Of a DNA stretch of 60,000 nt, positions 23,533 through 35,592 are shown piece by piece (the first letter of the stretch is position 1; every line of letters starts with the position of its first letter). The stretch lies in assembly GCA_903813345.2 (NCBI GenBank), contig CAIIXF020000007.1, positions 4,285,730 to 4,345,729 on the forward strand, written 5' to 3'. A program made the position numbers and the translations under genes. The DNA is from Owenia fusiformis (lineage: Eukaryota > Annelida > Polychaeta > Sabellida > Oweniidae). The notes below the pieces were generated by a model that did not search any database, was not told the origin of the DNA, and saw nothing but the letters and a program-made list of their open reading frames with translations.

Positions 23533-24120
23533 TTTCAAGTCCATTCATTTGAATTATTTTGAGGTCCTGGCCATTGGCCATATACTATGCCATCTATACA
23601 TCATTACCATAACTAAATTAACCAACAATTAAGGTGGGTCTAGTGTTAACCTATAAAGGATTCAAGTTAGCATGACAAAATCATGAAACATCTTCATTCT
23701 CAAGTCTTGCACCAGCATAGGTAGGAGTAGTCGTGTACACTGTACAATCCCCCTCCTCTCTTACACAGAGTAAATTCATAACCAACTTAATTGTGCCCCT
23801 CGGAATTCCTCAGCCTTATTTTGACTCTGCCTCAAATGTAACATAGCTAAAAGGAAATAGTAAATATGGGATTTGCACAACAAGTTCATGAGACAACATA
23901 CAGTAGTCTTTCAAGTAAATTGATAATACCAGCTTTGATGTTACCCGAGGAGTTTTACGATATAATCCTCAATAATCCTCCGTATTCTTTAATCTCTTAT
24001 TACGTAGAAAGAACATCAAACATGTTTTTAACGAAACCCTATTACCAATTCATATTCACAAGTACTTTGAAGATCAGCTCTCCAGTATTGGAGATTAGGT
24101 ATGGAGGTTGATAGGCACAT

Positions 24121-24153
24121 GGATCAAAGATCAAAGATCCAGATCATTGATCT
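24121..24153. repeat. GATC-rich cluster beside a transposon end
   Basis: Five GATC tetramers lie within 33 bases (from GGATCAAAGATCAAAGATCC on), immediately before the element at 24184. A longer GATC-rich tract is at 56782-56945. Confidence 0.6.
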
Positions 24154-24183
24154 GAAATTGAAAAAATAGTGCAAGGCCATCCA

Positions 24184-24261
24184 CACGCCTAACCATCGAC
24201 AAGGTACAGTCACGTGACAGTGACAAAATATGCCGTAGTACACTTTTGATGTACTATGTCA
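24184..24261 (+). repeat. Left terminal inverted repeat, 78 bp
   Basis: Perfect inverse match to 26061-26138; includes the CACGTG-containing segment AGTCACGTGACAGTGAC. Confidence 0.92.
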
Positions 24262-24913
24262 CTATTAACTGATTTTGAGCGAAAAATATGATGTAGGTTT
24301 GATGCAGGTTTTCAAAAATAAATTTTAGGAATACACAAAGGATTTTATGTTTGATTTCGCGTGCATTCGATTTCAAAGACATTTATTTTTCTAATAACGT
24401 TAAAAGATCTTCGAGCAGTGCTCGATTTTTTTCGTTGTTAGTCTACCCATACGATTCTTCGGTTGGAAAAATGTTGTTTTTACACATTTCCTTTGATAAT
24501 TTTCTCCCCTGACGTCTCAGAGAGTCGAATATTTTTATGAGAATGTGTTTCTCTAAACTACACAGTTTAGGACAGGTGAACATTTAATAAACATTCATGC
24601 ATTTGATATAATTTAAAAAATCAGAAATGTACGTTGTCAACTCACAGTGTATGTTGTCCCTGTAATTGAAATACATGAGTTATAATATCAAACATTGCAA
24701 TGATTTAATTTCAAAATGCATTAAGGGTTTTATGCGTTACAAGTGATGTTCAACGAACATGCTCCTGTATCCTTAGTACAGATAAACAGGTAAAAGTGAT
24801 TTTTTCGTTGAATGCTATTTTATTTTATGAAAGTATTAATATGGTGATTAATAATAATCTTAAGGAGTTCATGGAGAGATCTTTAATAGCTAATCCAAGA
24901 TGACTTTATGCTA

Positions 24914-25540
24914 CAGGGTGTCCCGAAATTATGGGCCCCCTAGGCAGACATATACCAATGTCTCCATGTATGTGTCGTATATCATTTAAAGCTCATCCAA
25001 AGTTACATTAATTTGCCGAGTATCATGGTTCAACTCACAAATGGAAAAAGTTACAGGAATTTCAAAAGTTAGTGTTTGGACAAAATTAAAGTCAGTTTTA
25101 CACCAAAACAATAGTCGGTGTGTCTCCTTAGCCGCCGTGTTAACAGCAGCAATACTTTCCATATATGACCTTAAACTGGCTTCAAATAGGGATATGGCGT
25201 TTTGTAATCCTCATAAAACCTTTTTAAGGCATAAGAAGAGTTTCCTTGGAGTATCTACCCTAAACGTCATCTTTTTAGAACTCGATATCCATATATTATC
25301 TTCGAGAATAGCATCCATATTTTCTGTCACATTCAGGTCAGGGCTGTTTCCAGGATACTGAAATGAACTTTTTGGCAAAACGCTAATGTTTAAAATGCCT
25401 GTTACTTTTTACCATTTGAACCATCATATTTGGCAAATCAATGTAACTTTGGATAAGCTTAAATATGATATATGACACATACTATGGAGAAATTGGTATA
25501 TGTCTGCCTAGGGGGGAAAGTGCAGAAGTTCAAAAGCCAG
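24914..25540. mobile_element. Nested Tc1/mariner-type relic
   Basis: A TA (24912-24913) precedes CAGGGTGTCCCGAAATTATG, the kind of terminus seen in many mariner/IS630-type elements. Inverted repeats of roughly 150 bp follow: CCCCTAGGCAGACATATACC through about 25075, mirrored from about 25365 to 25520. The outermost right end has decayed, so the exact boundary and TA duplication on that side cannot be fixed. The interior carries the transposase fragment on the minus strand. Confidence 0.72.
24986..25360 (-). pseudogene. Tc1/mariner transposase C-terminal fragment, broken
   Basis: On the minus strand the frame opens with QYPGNSPDLNVTEN, closely matching the SPDLNPIEN block around the last catalytic acidic residue of Tc1/mariner DDE transposases. 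It continues with an Arg/Lys-rich C-terminal region (KKVL, then LRSYMESIAAVNTA) as in that family. A TGA stop interrupts the frame after KKVL, where family members often have Trp; the frame then runs on to a TAA at 24986. The N-terminal DNA-binding domains and the first two catalytic Asp blocks are missing. The plus-strand open frame 25041-25361 is only the shadow of this relic. It cannot make an active enzyme. Confidence 0.72.
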
Positions 25541-26060
25541 GGTTATGGAATACTAAAAAATTATTAGTAACATTGAAATTTAATCATATCAATGACAATT
25601 TTATGGATTAACGGACAAAACACTGTAAAATTAACTGTGAATTGAGATCTGTAAGGCCAATGTGACAACATACATTCGAGTTGACAACATACATTATCTA
25701 TTCTTCGTAGTAGCATCCAAAGTAAAAAGCGGTTTTGCATTAACTCTGTATGTATATTTGTATACTTATTTAAAGTTGTGTTAGTCGTAGTTTGGCTGTT
25801 ATTTGCATAGCAAAACAAAAATTAGAGAGAATTTTGCGAAATTCAGTCAAGATTTAGAGATCCCTGACGTACTGGGTAGATCTATAACAAGATATTGAAG
25901 TTGCTGAGGATCATTTGAAGTAGATATGCATATTTGCAACTTAATTACAAATCGAATGCAACAACTGCCTGATGATGAACTGACACAATATTGATCAAAT
26001 CAATGCTAGTTCTTACCTCGCTTCCTCATTCTAGAAAATGGCGATCTAAAATGGCGGAAA

Positions 26061-26138
26061 TGACATAGTACATCAAAAGTGTACTACGGCATATTTTGTC
26101 ACTGTCACGTGACTGTACCTTGTCGATGGTTAGGCGTG
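26061..26138 (-). repeat. Right terminal inverted repeat, 78 bp
   Basis: Perfect inverse match to 24184-24261, followed by the target duplication ATCCA. Confidence 0.92.
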
Positions 26139-26499
26139 ATCCAAGGGCTTGCGCACGTTTTTATACTATCAAAGCTCAGGATTTTCAAATAATAAATATA
26201 AATAAAATAACATATTAATTAGTCAGTTCATAGATGAGATATTTGACCAAAAATACCATGACAGACAACAATGATAGGTATGATCTCAAAGTAATTTTCA
26301 CAATTTTCATAAGTTTTTCTATAGATGTCCTCAAACACCAATCCTTTGCTATCACAGGTTTAACTCTATCTTGAGAATACAAACCTGATGTAACATGAAT
26401 GATTATATGATAGATCCAAGGAACATGAACGTGACATCCAAATGAATCTAATCAGACCAGAACCATGCTTCAATGTCCATGAGTTTAATTGGCTCTTCC

Positions 26500-26645
26500 G
26501 CTTTATTATCTCATTCTACTTCAAACTTTTCTAGAATTTATGTGATTTTCAGTTATACAAACCAGATATGCACAAGTGTAGCATGAAAATATTTATTCAT
26601 TCCTTGCTGATTCCACTTGTTCACTTTATTTTTCACAATAATACA
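26500..26645 (-). repeat. Abundant dispersed repeat, reverse copy (diverged)
   Basis: Only the part TTTATTCATTCCTTGCTGAT, TCCACTTGTTCACTTTATTT is clear; the remainder is weak. Confidence 0.45.
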
Positions 26646-26689
26646 TAATATACGGGTCGCACCTTCCAGTAAGTGCAGAAATAATTTTA

Positions 26690-26800
26690 CTTAAAGGAAA
26701 ATAATTGAATAATCTTTACTACAACAAAGATAATTAAATAATATTTTACTACAAGGAAAGTAATTAAATAGTCTTTTATAAGGAATATAATTAGGGTAAA
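26690..26800. repeat. Degenerate tandem repeat, about 30-bp unit
   Basis: Three to four imperfect copies of a unit like AAGATAATTAAATAATATTT followed by TACTACAAGG. A TATAAAAG on the minus strand (around 26774) lies in the array. Confidence 0.55.
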
Positions 26801-26904
26801 TATTGATTAGATGACAAGCAAGTCAAAAGTGTCATACAAAAATTAAACCTAAAACATGAATTGAATCTTAAAACCATAATATTAACAACAACAGCAAAAT
26901 AATA

Positions 26905-26960
26905 ATCTGTTGGGATGTTACACTTCCCCCCATGACAAAATATATAGTCGTCCACGGAAA
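26905..26960 (-). mobile_element. Possible LTR-retrotransposon junction: polypurine tract and LTR start
   Basis: On the minus strand a short open end (VDDYIFCHGGK) runs into ATGGGGGGAAG, followed by TGTAACATCCC. A G-rich polypurine tract next to TGTAAC is the arrangement at the pol/3' LTR boundary of Ty3/Gypsy-type elements. No LTR end or partner LTR was identified, so this is tentative. Confidence 0.35.
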
Positions 26961-27459
26961 TAACCTTCTCTTCATAAGTCAGCTGAGATATATGCAATAC
27001 ACTGTATATTCATGGATTTTTATTTTAACTCTCCCAAGCCAACAATTTGCGAAAATTTACCAAGCACTCTCGATAGGTTGAACTACTCTCCGATGACGGG
27101 GATGATGACGGGTAAAATGAGGAGATTAGCATAATTGCCTCTCAAACCTCTGATATCACCGCCGTATAAATATTCAATAAATCGTCATGAAATTCTCACC
27201 TCAGACTGGCTTGAAGAAATAGTCCAAGATATTGTATAGCTACAGAGAGCTATATCTGAAGACTTATGAGGTGAATTTGTATAGGGAAATAGGTAATGGA
27301 AGGGTAGGGGGTATCAGAGACTTATTGATGCAACACTAGAATTGACAGGCATTAAAGGATTCTCTCCCAGACAGTAATCAAAGAATTTACAAATCAAGTG
27401 AAGACTTGCTGCAAATTGTGGCCAACCTACACCAAAAATATCACAGTCCTCTAGTTTTA

Positions 27460-27592
27460 TTTAACAAAAAGGGTGGGAAGGAGTGGAATGAGCAAGAAAT
27501 TAAGTAAACAGACATGTAGTAAACACTCATAATTGTATAGAAATGCAAGAATATGAGATACTTCATTCCAATTTTAGCAGGAAATAGCATGG
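27460..27592 (+). repeat. Abundant dispersed repeat, forward copy
   Basis: Contains GGAGTGGAATGAGCAAGAAA, ACAGACATGTAGTAAACACT and TTGTATAGAAATGCAAGAAT. Confidence 0.7.
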
Positions 27593-28216
27593 TCTAGGGA
27601 TGACCTAAGAAAACATTTAGCAACAGAGAGAATGACTTTTTAAAGAGAGTAATTTTTCATTCTTAGCCCAACAGTGAATACATTTACAAATGTTAAAAGT
27701 AGGATTCTTGGAAACAACATTGAACCATGTAGAATTTGATTTTGTGACAATTGAAGCTTTAAGTGATAATTCTTCTAACCGACTATATGTTCCAAATTCC
27801 TCTTTTTTATGGAAATGAATGAGGGAGGGTTGACCATAGAAAGTGGGCCCATTTCCAATGTAGGACTAGCCTTTTAAAAATGTATGGTCCAGCTTTCCAA
27901 ATGAGGCCTAATTTAGTAAAATCTAATTTATTTTCAAAAATTAGAAACCCCAAAAATGTAATAAAGTAGTACCTCTCTTAAACCTGTGTTGAGAAAGGAA
28001 TACGCAAAAAGAAAGTACCTCATTATAAAGAAAACTCTAAAACACAATCAAGCAGGTCCTAATTTCACTTGTGCATCACACTGGAAAAAGATGTGTTCTA
28101 ATTACCATAGTTACTGGGTGTAAGATATTCATTCAATAACTGCCTAGGGCCCTGGTCAGATCGATTCTCTGTCTTCAAGGCTCTAACTCCATTAAGTTTC
28201 ATTTATATCTATCCAG

Positions 28217-28472
28217 TGGTAAGGGAATGAAGCAGGACTTTTGGAATCCCCCTCCGATGTTATAGGGATAAAGTAGGTTGATGGAAGTCTCCCTACAATG
28301 TTATGGGGAGTACGTTAGGTAGATAGGAGGCTCCATCTCATGTTTTTTGATGAAGTAAGGTTGATGGGAGTCTCCCTCCCATGTAATAGGGAGAAATGAG
28401 GTTAATGGAAGTCTCCTTCTCATATTATGGGGAGTAAGTTAAGTTGATGGGAGCCTCTCCCATGTTGGGGAT
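28217..28472. repeat. Tandem repeat, about 41-bp unit, about six copies
   Basis: Imperfect units built on GTTATGGGGAGTAAGTTAGG then TTGATGGGAGTCTCCCTCCC recur at about 41-base intervals (for example 28261, 28302, 28342, 28383, 28424). Divergence between units shows an old array. Confidence 0.8.
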
Positions 28473-29040
28473 GCACACATAACTTGTAGATTTCTAAAAT
28501 ATGAAGCAAGATTCAATTTTTAGGAAATGAACAAACATCATATGAGGAGAGGATTTCAAAGTTCCACAATATCTCTAATTCTCCCTTTAACCATAATAAA
28601 TCTGATGATTAGAGTGATCACAATATTGGGACATATCTACTAATGAACTAACTCCCATCAAATTAATCATACAATTACCAGCACTAGGCACCTACCTCAT
28701 AAATATGAGTTGATATTTATTCAGATTTATGGTAGCAATATGCTTATGACAGCTAATATATAATCGAGATTTCCGATGGTAATGGAAATACAAATTGTTA
28801 AATGTATCTAACCAATGAAAGTTGGATCTCATTACTTGCTCAGTCACGCGCTGCAATATTTAACGCAAAAATAGAGATTTAGAAAAATTACTGTGATTTT
28901 TCTCTCTGGAAAATCAAACCCATTCTCAAGTCCTTTCACAACATTCTTGATTTCCAAACTTTCAACAGGAAAACATGTGTATTTAGAATATGTAGACCAG
29001 TCAAATGATTTTTCAATGGGAGCTGTTCCATTATACAGAG

Positions 29041-29229
29041 CAGGCCCGTAGCAAGAATTTTCCAAGGGGGGGTTCACTTTTCCAAAAAATTCTAGGGGGG
29101 TTCACTTTGGCAAATTTGGCCAAAAATCACTCAAAAAATAGTCAGAATGGTGAAAAACTGCATGATTTTGAAAGAAATTTTGGTCAGGGGGGGTTCGAAT
29201 ACCCCCGAACCCCCCTGGCTACGGGCCTG
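29041..29229. mobile_element. 189-bp MITE with 5-bp target duplication
   Basis: The ends CAGGCCCGTAGC and GCTACGGGCCTG are perfect 12-bp inverted repeats. The exact repeat CAGAG flanks them at 29036-29040 and 29230-29234. The interior is G-rich on one side (AAGGGGGGTTCACTTT, repeated) and C-rich at the other end, standing out from the AT-rich surroundings. Short inverted-repeat elements with this kind of G-rich CCCGTAGC end are common in marine invertebrate genomes. The GGTTCGAATACC inside resembles a tRNA B box but there is no tRNA fold. Confidence 0.88.
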
Positions 29230-30325
29230 CAGAGAATAAGTATATGTACATGTACATGTATAAATATATTTACATGAAAGTCAATGTAATATTCTAGCAG
29301 GGAGAAGCATCAGTATTCAGTTCATACAGTGAATGGTTCTTTAAAATCAGTGATGGAAAGAACTTTGCCTAACCAAAGTTTCATAATTTTGAAATCTTAA
29401 TATTGATGAATTTACACATGTCTGAATTCTACTGCACCTTTCAGTGAGATATCAATATTTTAGAGATAACATATTTGGGATGGTAGAACATATTATTATT
29501 ATATTGGTGCAGTAGCTGTAATGTTGCCTGCAATTTTGTCATCCCTCCAAATCTAAATCTACCTTTAATATCCATCCTTATGAATAACATTCTACGATTT
29601 ATTCACCATTATCATGTTAGCTCCAATGTGATATTAATAAACCAGAAAATATACAAGGCATTAGCATGACAAGGTAACATCACCTAAAAATTGTTACAAT
29701 TATAGACACTGGATTAATGAGTCACAAGAATGGTGCTCAACAGGGTTTAGATTAGTAGGTGTTCACATTTCAAGAATTATAGGATTAAATAGGACAATAT
29801 GTAACCATTGCGAATATCTGTGATTTAAATAACTATATATCTGTTTATTCTATAATCCCAGTGTTTCCCCAAGATTGTTTCTTCAGTAGGTGTAAATTTC
29901 ACTCATTGGGCACAGCACCCGCTTGATTAAATTCTGGGAAGATCACTGTATTCCATCTTGTATCTCTCTAAAAAGACAAAAGCATTTCTTTTTTTGTATT
30001 TATTTCCACATAATTCAGACTGACACCTAAAAATAGGTTATTTGATACCATTTAATCTTTTCCACTTAAGGTGCCATGGAAGTTAACAGGAAATGACAAA
30101 ACAAAAAATGACAAAATCATGCTGGATTTTGAAAAATTTTTGAACCAAGATAACAGAGTTCTGTTTGGACCTCCAGTCAGTTTAACTACATGTAGTTCCA
30201 CATATCATTTATATGACTGGGAACACAATGGAAATGGTCAGAATGACCATAAACATGATGAAATAACCTTTTCAGCCCTCTGAAAAATAACTAAAAGTAG
30301 GTGCTCAGGAAAGGTCAATGAACAG

Positions 30326-30561
30326 AATCTTTTGATTTTTTCAGAAAATTTGTCCAATATATTGCTCTAAATGAAATAAATCTTTAATATTTTAAAAAAT
30401 TGTCTGAAACAATAATGGCTGTAGTAAAAAGGAAAATAGATTGATTTTCAATTCATTTTTTTCATTTTTTTCTTTTTCTAAGAATGATACCAATTAATTT
30501 TTTAAGATTGTATCATTTAGAGCAATATATTGGGCACATTTTCTGAAAAAGTCAAAAGATT
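30326..30561. mobile_element. Small foldback repeat (236 bp)
   Basis: The left arm from AATCTTTTGATTTTTTCAG and GTCCAATATATTGCTCTAAA is mirrored by TTTAGAGCAATATATTGGGC and CTGAAAAAGTCAAAAGATT at the right. Weaker pairing continues inward to about 30403 and 30490, so the arms are about 50-80 bp. I see no clear target duplication. Confidence 0.7.
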
Positions 30562-30859
30562 ATGCTGGCAGTTGCCAGTGGTGTTGGGATTAGACAGGTT
30601 TTACTGGACTGTTATTTTACGTCTAGATATATATGAGATGCGTCACCATAAAGTACAATCAGATTTAATGGGGTTGCCTTTTATATCAGGTAATCCTTGC
30701 AAGCAGTATTCTTGTATTAGTTCCTGCATTACCACAGAGGCATGATGAAATCATGGTAATAAATAGCCAAGTATGTTTCTATATGGTCGTAAATGCCGTG
30801 TGTTATGCAGTTTGTTATTCATGGATGTTATAATTCGATCCATCTAACCCTGTTTTAAA

Positions 30860-31180
30860 GCATCCTAGATCCATAAACATACACTGTTGCAACCATATCC
30901 ATATACTCACAAATACCCCATATCCATGAATATACACTGTATCCCTAAATATATTCTATACTTGTTAACAACCTTTATTGATAAATACCCCAAATCTCTG
31001 AAAACTCTAATATCCAGGAATTCCCTGTAACTATGTTCCAACTGTATCTATGAATATACTGTATCTATGACTACAATATATCCATAACTATCCTGTATCC
31101 AGGCATATCTTATATCTACATCCATAAACACCTTGTAACCATGAACACATCACAAAAACCATGTATCCATGAATCTTTTC
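30860..31180. repeat. Degenerate short tandem repeat (ATATCCATGAATATAC-like)
   Basis: Many variants of ATCCATGAATATACACTGT-type words at irregular spacing of about 20-30 bases; an old, decayed array. Confidence 0.6.
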
Positions 31181-31388
31181 AACAATTTTATTGCATACAT
31201 GAAAACAAAAATAGAAAATAAGCAGAAAATTATTTCACACAGAGTTCTGGGTCTAATGTACAATTAATCAAGACAAAAGTAAAGGACTTTCTGCTTCATT
31301 AACTCTACATAATTCAATGGCCAATACGTCTTAATTCCTAAAGGCCTCAAATGGCCTTTTGCTGCTTCAAATGTCATTCACTTCATCT

Positions 31389-31535
31389 TCATTATACTCA
31401 ATTTCTCTCAAAAATTTGAATGAAGTTTCTGTTTTTTTGGGTATTCCTATACAATGCATTATGAACATTTATATTTCTATATGTTAATCCTTCATATTCC
31501 CCCAAATTCTACTATATTTCCCATTTTAAGATACA
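31389..31535 (-). repeat. Abundant dispersed repeat, reverse copy
   Basis: Starts TTTCTCTCAAAAATTTGAAT and contains ATTCCTATACAATGCATTA; the core is diverged. Confidence 0.6.
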
Positions 31536-32499
31536 TGCAAATTCATTTTATATAAAGGTTAAACATCAGTTTGGCCATCTTCACTCAAGAATACACTCGT
31601 GCGAATTAAAAGCTTTTTACAAACATCTTTTGTAGCTGTTGAGTAACAACAATATATAAATACATTAGATCGAAAATGGTTAGTACAAAAGTGACGCATC
31701 TTGATTTGACTTGCTTTGATACAGATGAGTTTAATATGCGTACAAACACTTTTAAACAAGGGGAATGGTGTAATGAATAACAAAATGCTATTCTAGTGAT
31801 TGTATATGCAAATGCTGCTAATGGATAAAGGATATAAAATATACTTATAATCAGTATAATTTTGAGATAGCATACACTTCTGAGATTGCATAATATTGTA
31901 TCTATCTTATATAAAACTGAGATAATTTTCCCCAAAGGAAGTCTTTGCATATAACAAAGGTCAGAATTAAAGCATCACATTCCGTAATTTCACACTAGTA
32001 TTTTCAAGGCATAATTGTACATCTTGGTTGAACATGGACCAATATTGATGTTCCAATAATTCAAAGTTGTAATCAATCTGATGAATCTTAACCTAGAAGA
32101 TATAAATGGATTTGTCACATTCCCTTGCAGTTCACCTCAAAATAACCCCAAATTCCTCTCTCACCAAGGAATATAAAGAAATTATGGTGAAAAAGTAAAA
32201 ATCAAAGTCTATCATATGTTAATATATCTAAATGATAGCAGATTTGAGTCATCCGTTTTCATTTCAAAAGAAACCATCATTAGAAAGAATGGGAATTGAT
32301 GAAAGGATGGCACTCCTGAACAAACATAAAACTTTTCTTATTCACAAAGATTGTTCTTTTCAAGAGATAGTTGTGTGACAAGAAGCTATTTCTACATATT
32401 GAATGGACATTAAACTGCACAATTAAAGTATCATCCCAAGAAGACCTAATCAAGTACTCCCATTAGCAAATTTCACATTGGCGATGTTAATTCCATTCA

Positions 32500-32620
32500 A
32501 TATTGGTCTAAAATTTGAAAAATCTGAATGAAATCACTGATTTCGTACAAATTTTTGCAATTCAGGATGTATACATCATCTGTGAATAATTTACATCTCC
32601 TTAGTTCCTTTGCATTTGTA
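32500..32620 (-). repeat. Abundant dispersed repeat, reverse copy (weak)
   Basis: Only TCTAAAATTTGAAAAATCTG and the general layout match; it is 200 bases before the next reverse copy. Confidence 0.35.
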
Positions 32621-32799
32621 TTATATCGTGTTCAAATGGATGATCATTATTGTATTTTATTCATTGGTTACTCATGACTGAAAAACTAATTCCACTTTAC
32701 ATCTCAACTCTTTCAATGATTTTGTTCTTTGAATCCCACCGCTGCCACCAATATATGTTTTCCTAAACCTAAAATGATTGAGATCATGCCTATTCAATG

Positions 32800-32943
32800 A
32801 AATTTCTCTCAAGAAATTGAATAAACTATTGCAATTTCTGATATTTCTCTACAAATCACAGTACTGACTACATTTCTGTTCACTCTATTCTTTACCAATT
32901 CCACCATTTTGCAATCTCTTTTGTATTTAAAACAGGACATCTC
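32800..32943 (-). repeat. Abundant dispersed repeat, reverse copy
   Basis: Shows ATTTCTCTCAAGAAATTGAA, CTCTACAAATCACAGTACTG, ACTACATTTCTGTTCACTCT and TTTAAAACAGGACATC. Confidence 0.65.
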
Positions 32944-33266
32944 TCTCATGGGCAAGTATTCTGGTTTGTAATTCATGTACATTTAATCAATTCTACTGTG
33001 ATTGGCCCCTAAGGAATAGCTCTGACATCAAAAATATTCAAGGTGCAGGGCTTTAATGAATGTGAATGGAGTGATACCAACTGTTCAAAAATCATTTTTA
33101 AGTGGAAATGCATGGAATCCAAACTGGGAGGGTGTTCCTCAGTTTATAAATGACACAATTCAGTGGACTTGCAGGTGAACAGACATTTTATAGAACTATA
33201 TATTCTATGAAACCTTTCATAGGTTTAATATAATAGTAAACCTTATTGACTGAATCTAGTACTATT

Positions 33267-33310
33267 TGAGGATGAACAACTTCCATATGAGGGGGAAGTG
33301 TGATGACGCG
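33267..33310 (+). mobile_element. Possible LTR-retrotransposon junction
   Basis: GAGGATGAACAACTTCC leads to TATGAGGGGGAAG, then TGTGATGACGCG. The coding end FEDEQL plus a purine tract plus TGTGA resembles the pol/3' LTR boundary of Gypsy elements, like the sites at 26.9, 37.2 and 57.8 kb. No matching 5' LTR was found. Confidence 0.33.
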
Positions 33311-35483
33311 ATATAAATTACTACACTGAAAGTGTTATCTCAATAAGAACCTGTAGGCTTATACTACTAGCCTAACTACATCCATACATAATTCCTATTA
33401 CAAATATCACATTGCTTCTGAAAACTCAAGGAAAGCATAGAAACATGAAATATGTACCATCAAACATTGTCAACGCGATGAGAATAGCAAATAGGCAATG
33501 TGTACACACTATAATCCTTCATTAAATGCAGGAATTGTATGGAAAATGTCTACTGAACTTTGATTTATGGCGTAATTCCATGAGTAAACTCATAAACTTT
33601 GAGCCTGTCGCTCATCACCATTACTAGAGATTAAAGCAAGAATTAATGCATACACATTGTGTCTATATTTAGAAATAAGATCACATTGTTGTAGTGAAGA
33701 GGAACTGTTGTAACATTGTATTATATCTTCTATAATACAATAGAAATAGATATTTCTTGAGTCACTTATAATTTGAGACTCTGCTACTTATTGTTATTCA
33801 AAGTTCTTTCAAAAGAGCTTCCTGGCTCATTTTACCAAACAAAATGTATGTTATAAAAATCTATGGTTGATTACCAAAATATTACTCAAACTAAATATTG
33901 CATGATAGAAATGACACAAATGTGAAAGCTGATATCATATTTGTGGTCCATCCTGAAAAAAATCATCAGAACATATTTAGGTTGCATTTTTTAATTTTCT
34001 GAATTTAGAAAAATATGAAAAAATGAAAAGGAATATCATATTTGTGATAGACATAGAATACTTTTCATTTGGAAATCTCATATTTTAGGTAAAAAAATCA
34101 ACACATTTGGATAAGTATTAGCTGGATTTCACAAAACAAATCTGAAAGGTGATCGACTCTAAAATACTATATTGTCACTTTATTCACACGCTAGATTTCT
34201 GGTGACGTCAAAAGTCACAGATAAGGACACTAATGGATGAAATACATTATTAGGGATACTCACAGGAAAAGAGAGAGGAAGAGATCCACAATGGTGATTT
34301 GGAATCTTGATTTATTATCCTCTAATGATCCGCAACTTTCTCCGCTTCTTTCAAAGACCAATGGTTGGGACAAGGATGTTTTAAAAGGGGGAGAAGTGTT
34401 ACATTGATAAATTATGCAAATGATATGGTAATTACATGGTGAATAGCAAACATGGTTAAACAGGATGCAACAGGAACACTTATCATTTAAAAGTACTTGT
34501 TTATAACAAAATATACACGCCCTCCATAAGTTTGCAAACCTTGTTCCTCCATAGACCTACATGTTAAAGCCCCTCTATGTTTAAATTATTATTTTCATAA
34601 CCTGCAAGGAGAAAACTGATATGTAAATCGGTGATGGAGGGGAGTGTAAATACTGTTTACCTTTATTATAACCAACTGCACATAATTGAAGTATTTTCAG
34701 AATTGAATTGAAATTTTTATCTAAAATGGGTCTGTAGTTATATAAATCAATGTCCATTTTTATTAACAGAGTACATTGGTTGCATCTTTTATCAATATAG
34801 ATAATTTCATGGTTTGCTAAGAAAACCATCCATGTGTGACCAAGCTGAAAAACGCATTGCATTCTCTAATGAAATATTTGATTCATTGAACTTATATGCA
34901 AATAAAAAAACATACTGAATACTTATTCAAGGTACTTTCTGAGCAAAAAGACATATAATCCATATTAGGTATATATGTATAAGATACCGTATATAGCCCT
35001 TTTCCATATATGGAAAATTAGGTTGACTTTAAGTTTAAGATCTTTTTTACTACTGAATATACTGAAATTCAAGAGCACATAAAAATGAGGCAATTCTACA
35101 CTTGTTACATAGTAAATAATAATAAATCAAAGTTATATCACTTTTAATGTCCAATCATTTATCAAAGCAATCATAACTTGAGACGTTTAAAGTCTCCTTT
35201 GTTATCGCAGACAATAAACTGTCTCCACTTTCTCATCAGCCAGGTACCTCCTTACCTGATATTGTGGAGATTGTCTGGAAGTCCTAAACTAATTGCTCTA
35301 AAACTGTTATTATTATTCGGAGCTGAAATCTGCTCATGCTAGTTATATTCTAAAGACATCTTCTGATTGATAGACTATGATATAGTGAATTCCAAAGCAA
35401 AACATTTTCTTAATTTCTTTATGAAACATTTAAATAAGATCCAGCTATCTATCAATTCTGTATATGGACCATAATAAGAAAAT

Positions 35484-35592
35484 GAAACACCTTCATAAGT
35501 GGAACATTTTTCAAAATCCAGTTACTTATAAACTATATGTAAATTCACCTCATGAGTGGAACAACTCCCAAGTGGAACATTATTTTGAGGAA
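35484..35592 (-). repeat. Dispersed repeat with TGTTCCACTT motifs, inverse copy
   Basis: The inverse of 21574-21668: ATGAAACACCTTCATAAGTG through AAGTGGAACATTATTTTGAG. Confidence 0.55.

Larger units (their letters stand above)
24184..26138. mobile_element. 1,955-bp DNA transposon with 78-bp perfect TIRs and 5-bp target duplication
   Basis: The left TIR (24184-24261) and right TIR (26061-26138) are perfect inverse copies over 78 bases and begin CACGCCTAACCATCGACAAG. The exact 5-base repeat ATCCA flanks them at 24179-24183 and 26139-26143. Terminal CAC plus a 5-bp duplication is the pattern of the Transib/RAG-like superfamily, but the rest of the heptamer does not match the Transib consensus, so the family is only a suggestion. 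No transposase for this element is recognisable in the interior. A different, dead element is nested in it at 24914-25540. Perfect TIRs suggest a fairly recent insertion. Confidence 0.9.

Noticed and set aside
25041-25361. 106-codon plus-strand open frame.
   Set aside because: It is the antisense shadow of the mariner transposase relic on the minus strand.
28844-29077. 77-codon minus-strand frame with a protein-like composition.
   Set aside because: Part of it reads through the MITE end, it has no family motif, and no splice sites of matching phase to CELF were seen.
29184-29195. GGTTCGAATACC looks like a tRNA B box.
   Set aside because: It lies inside the 189-bp MITE, there is no A box at the right distance and no cloverleaf can be drawn.
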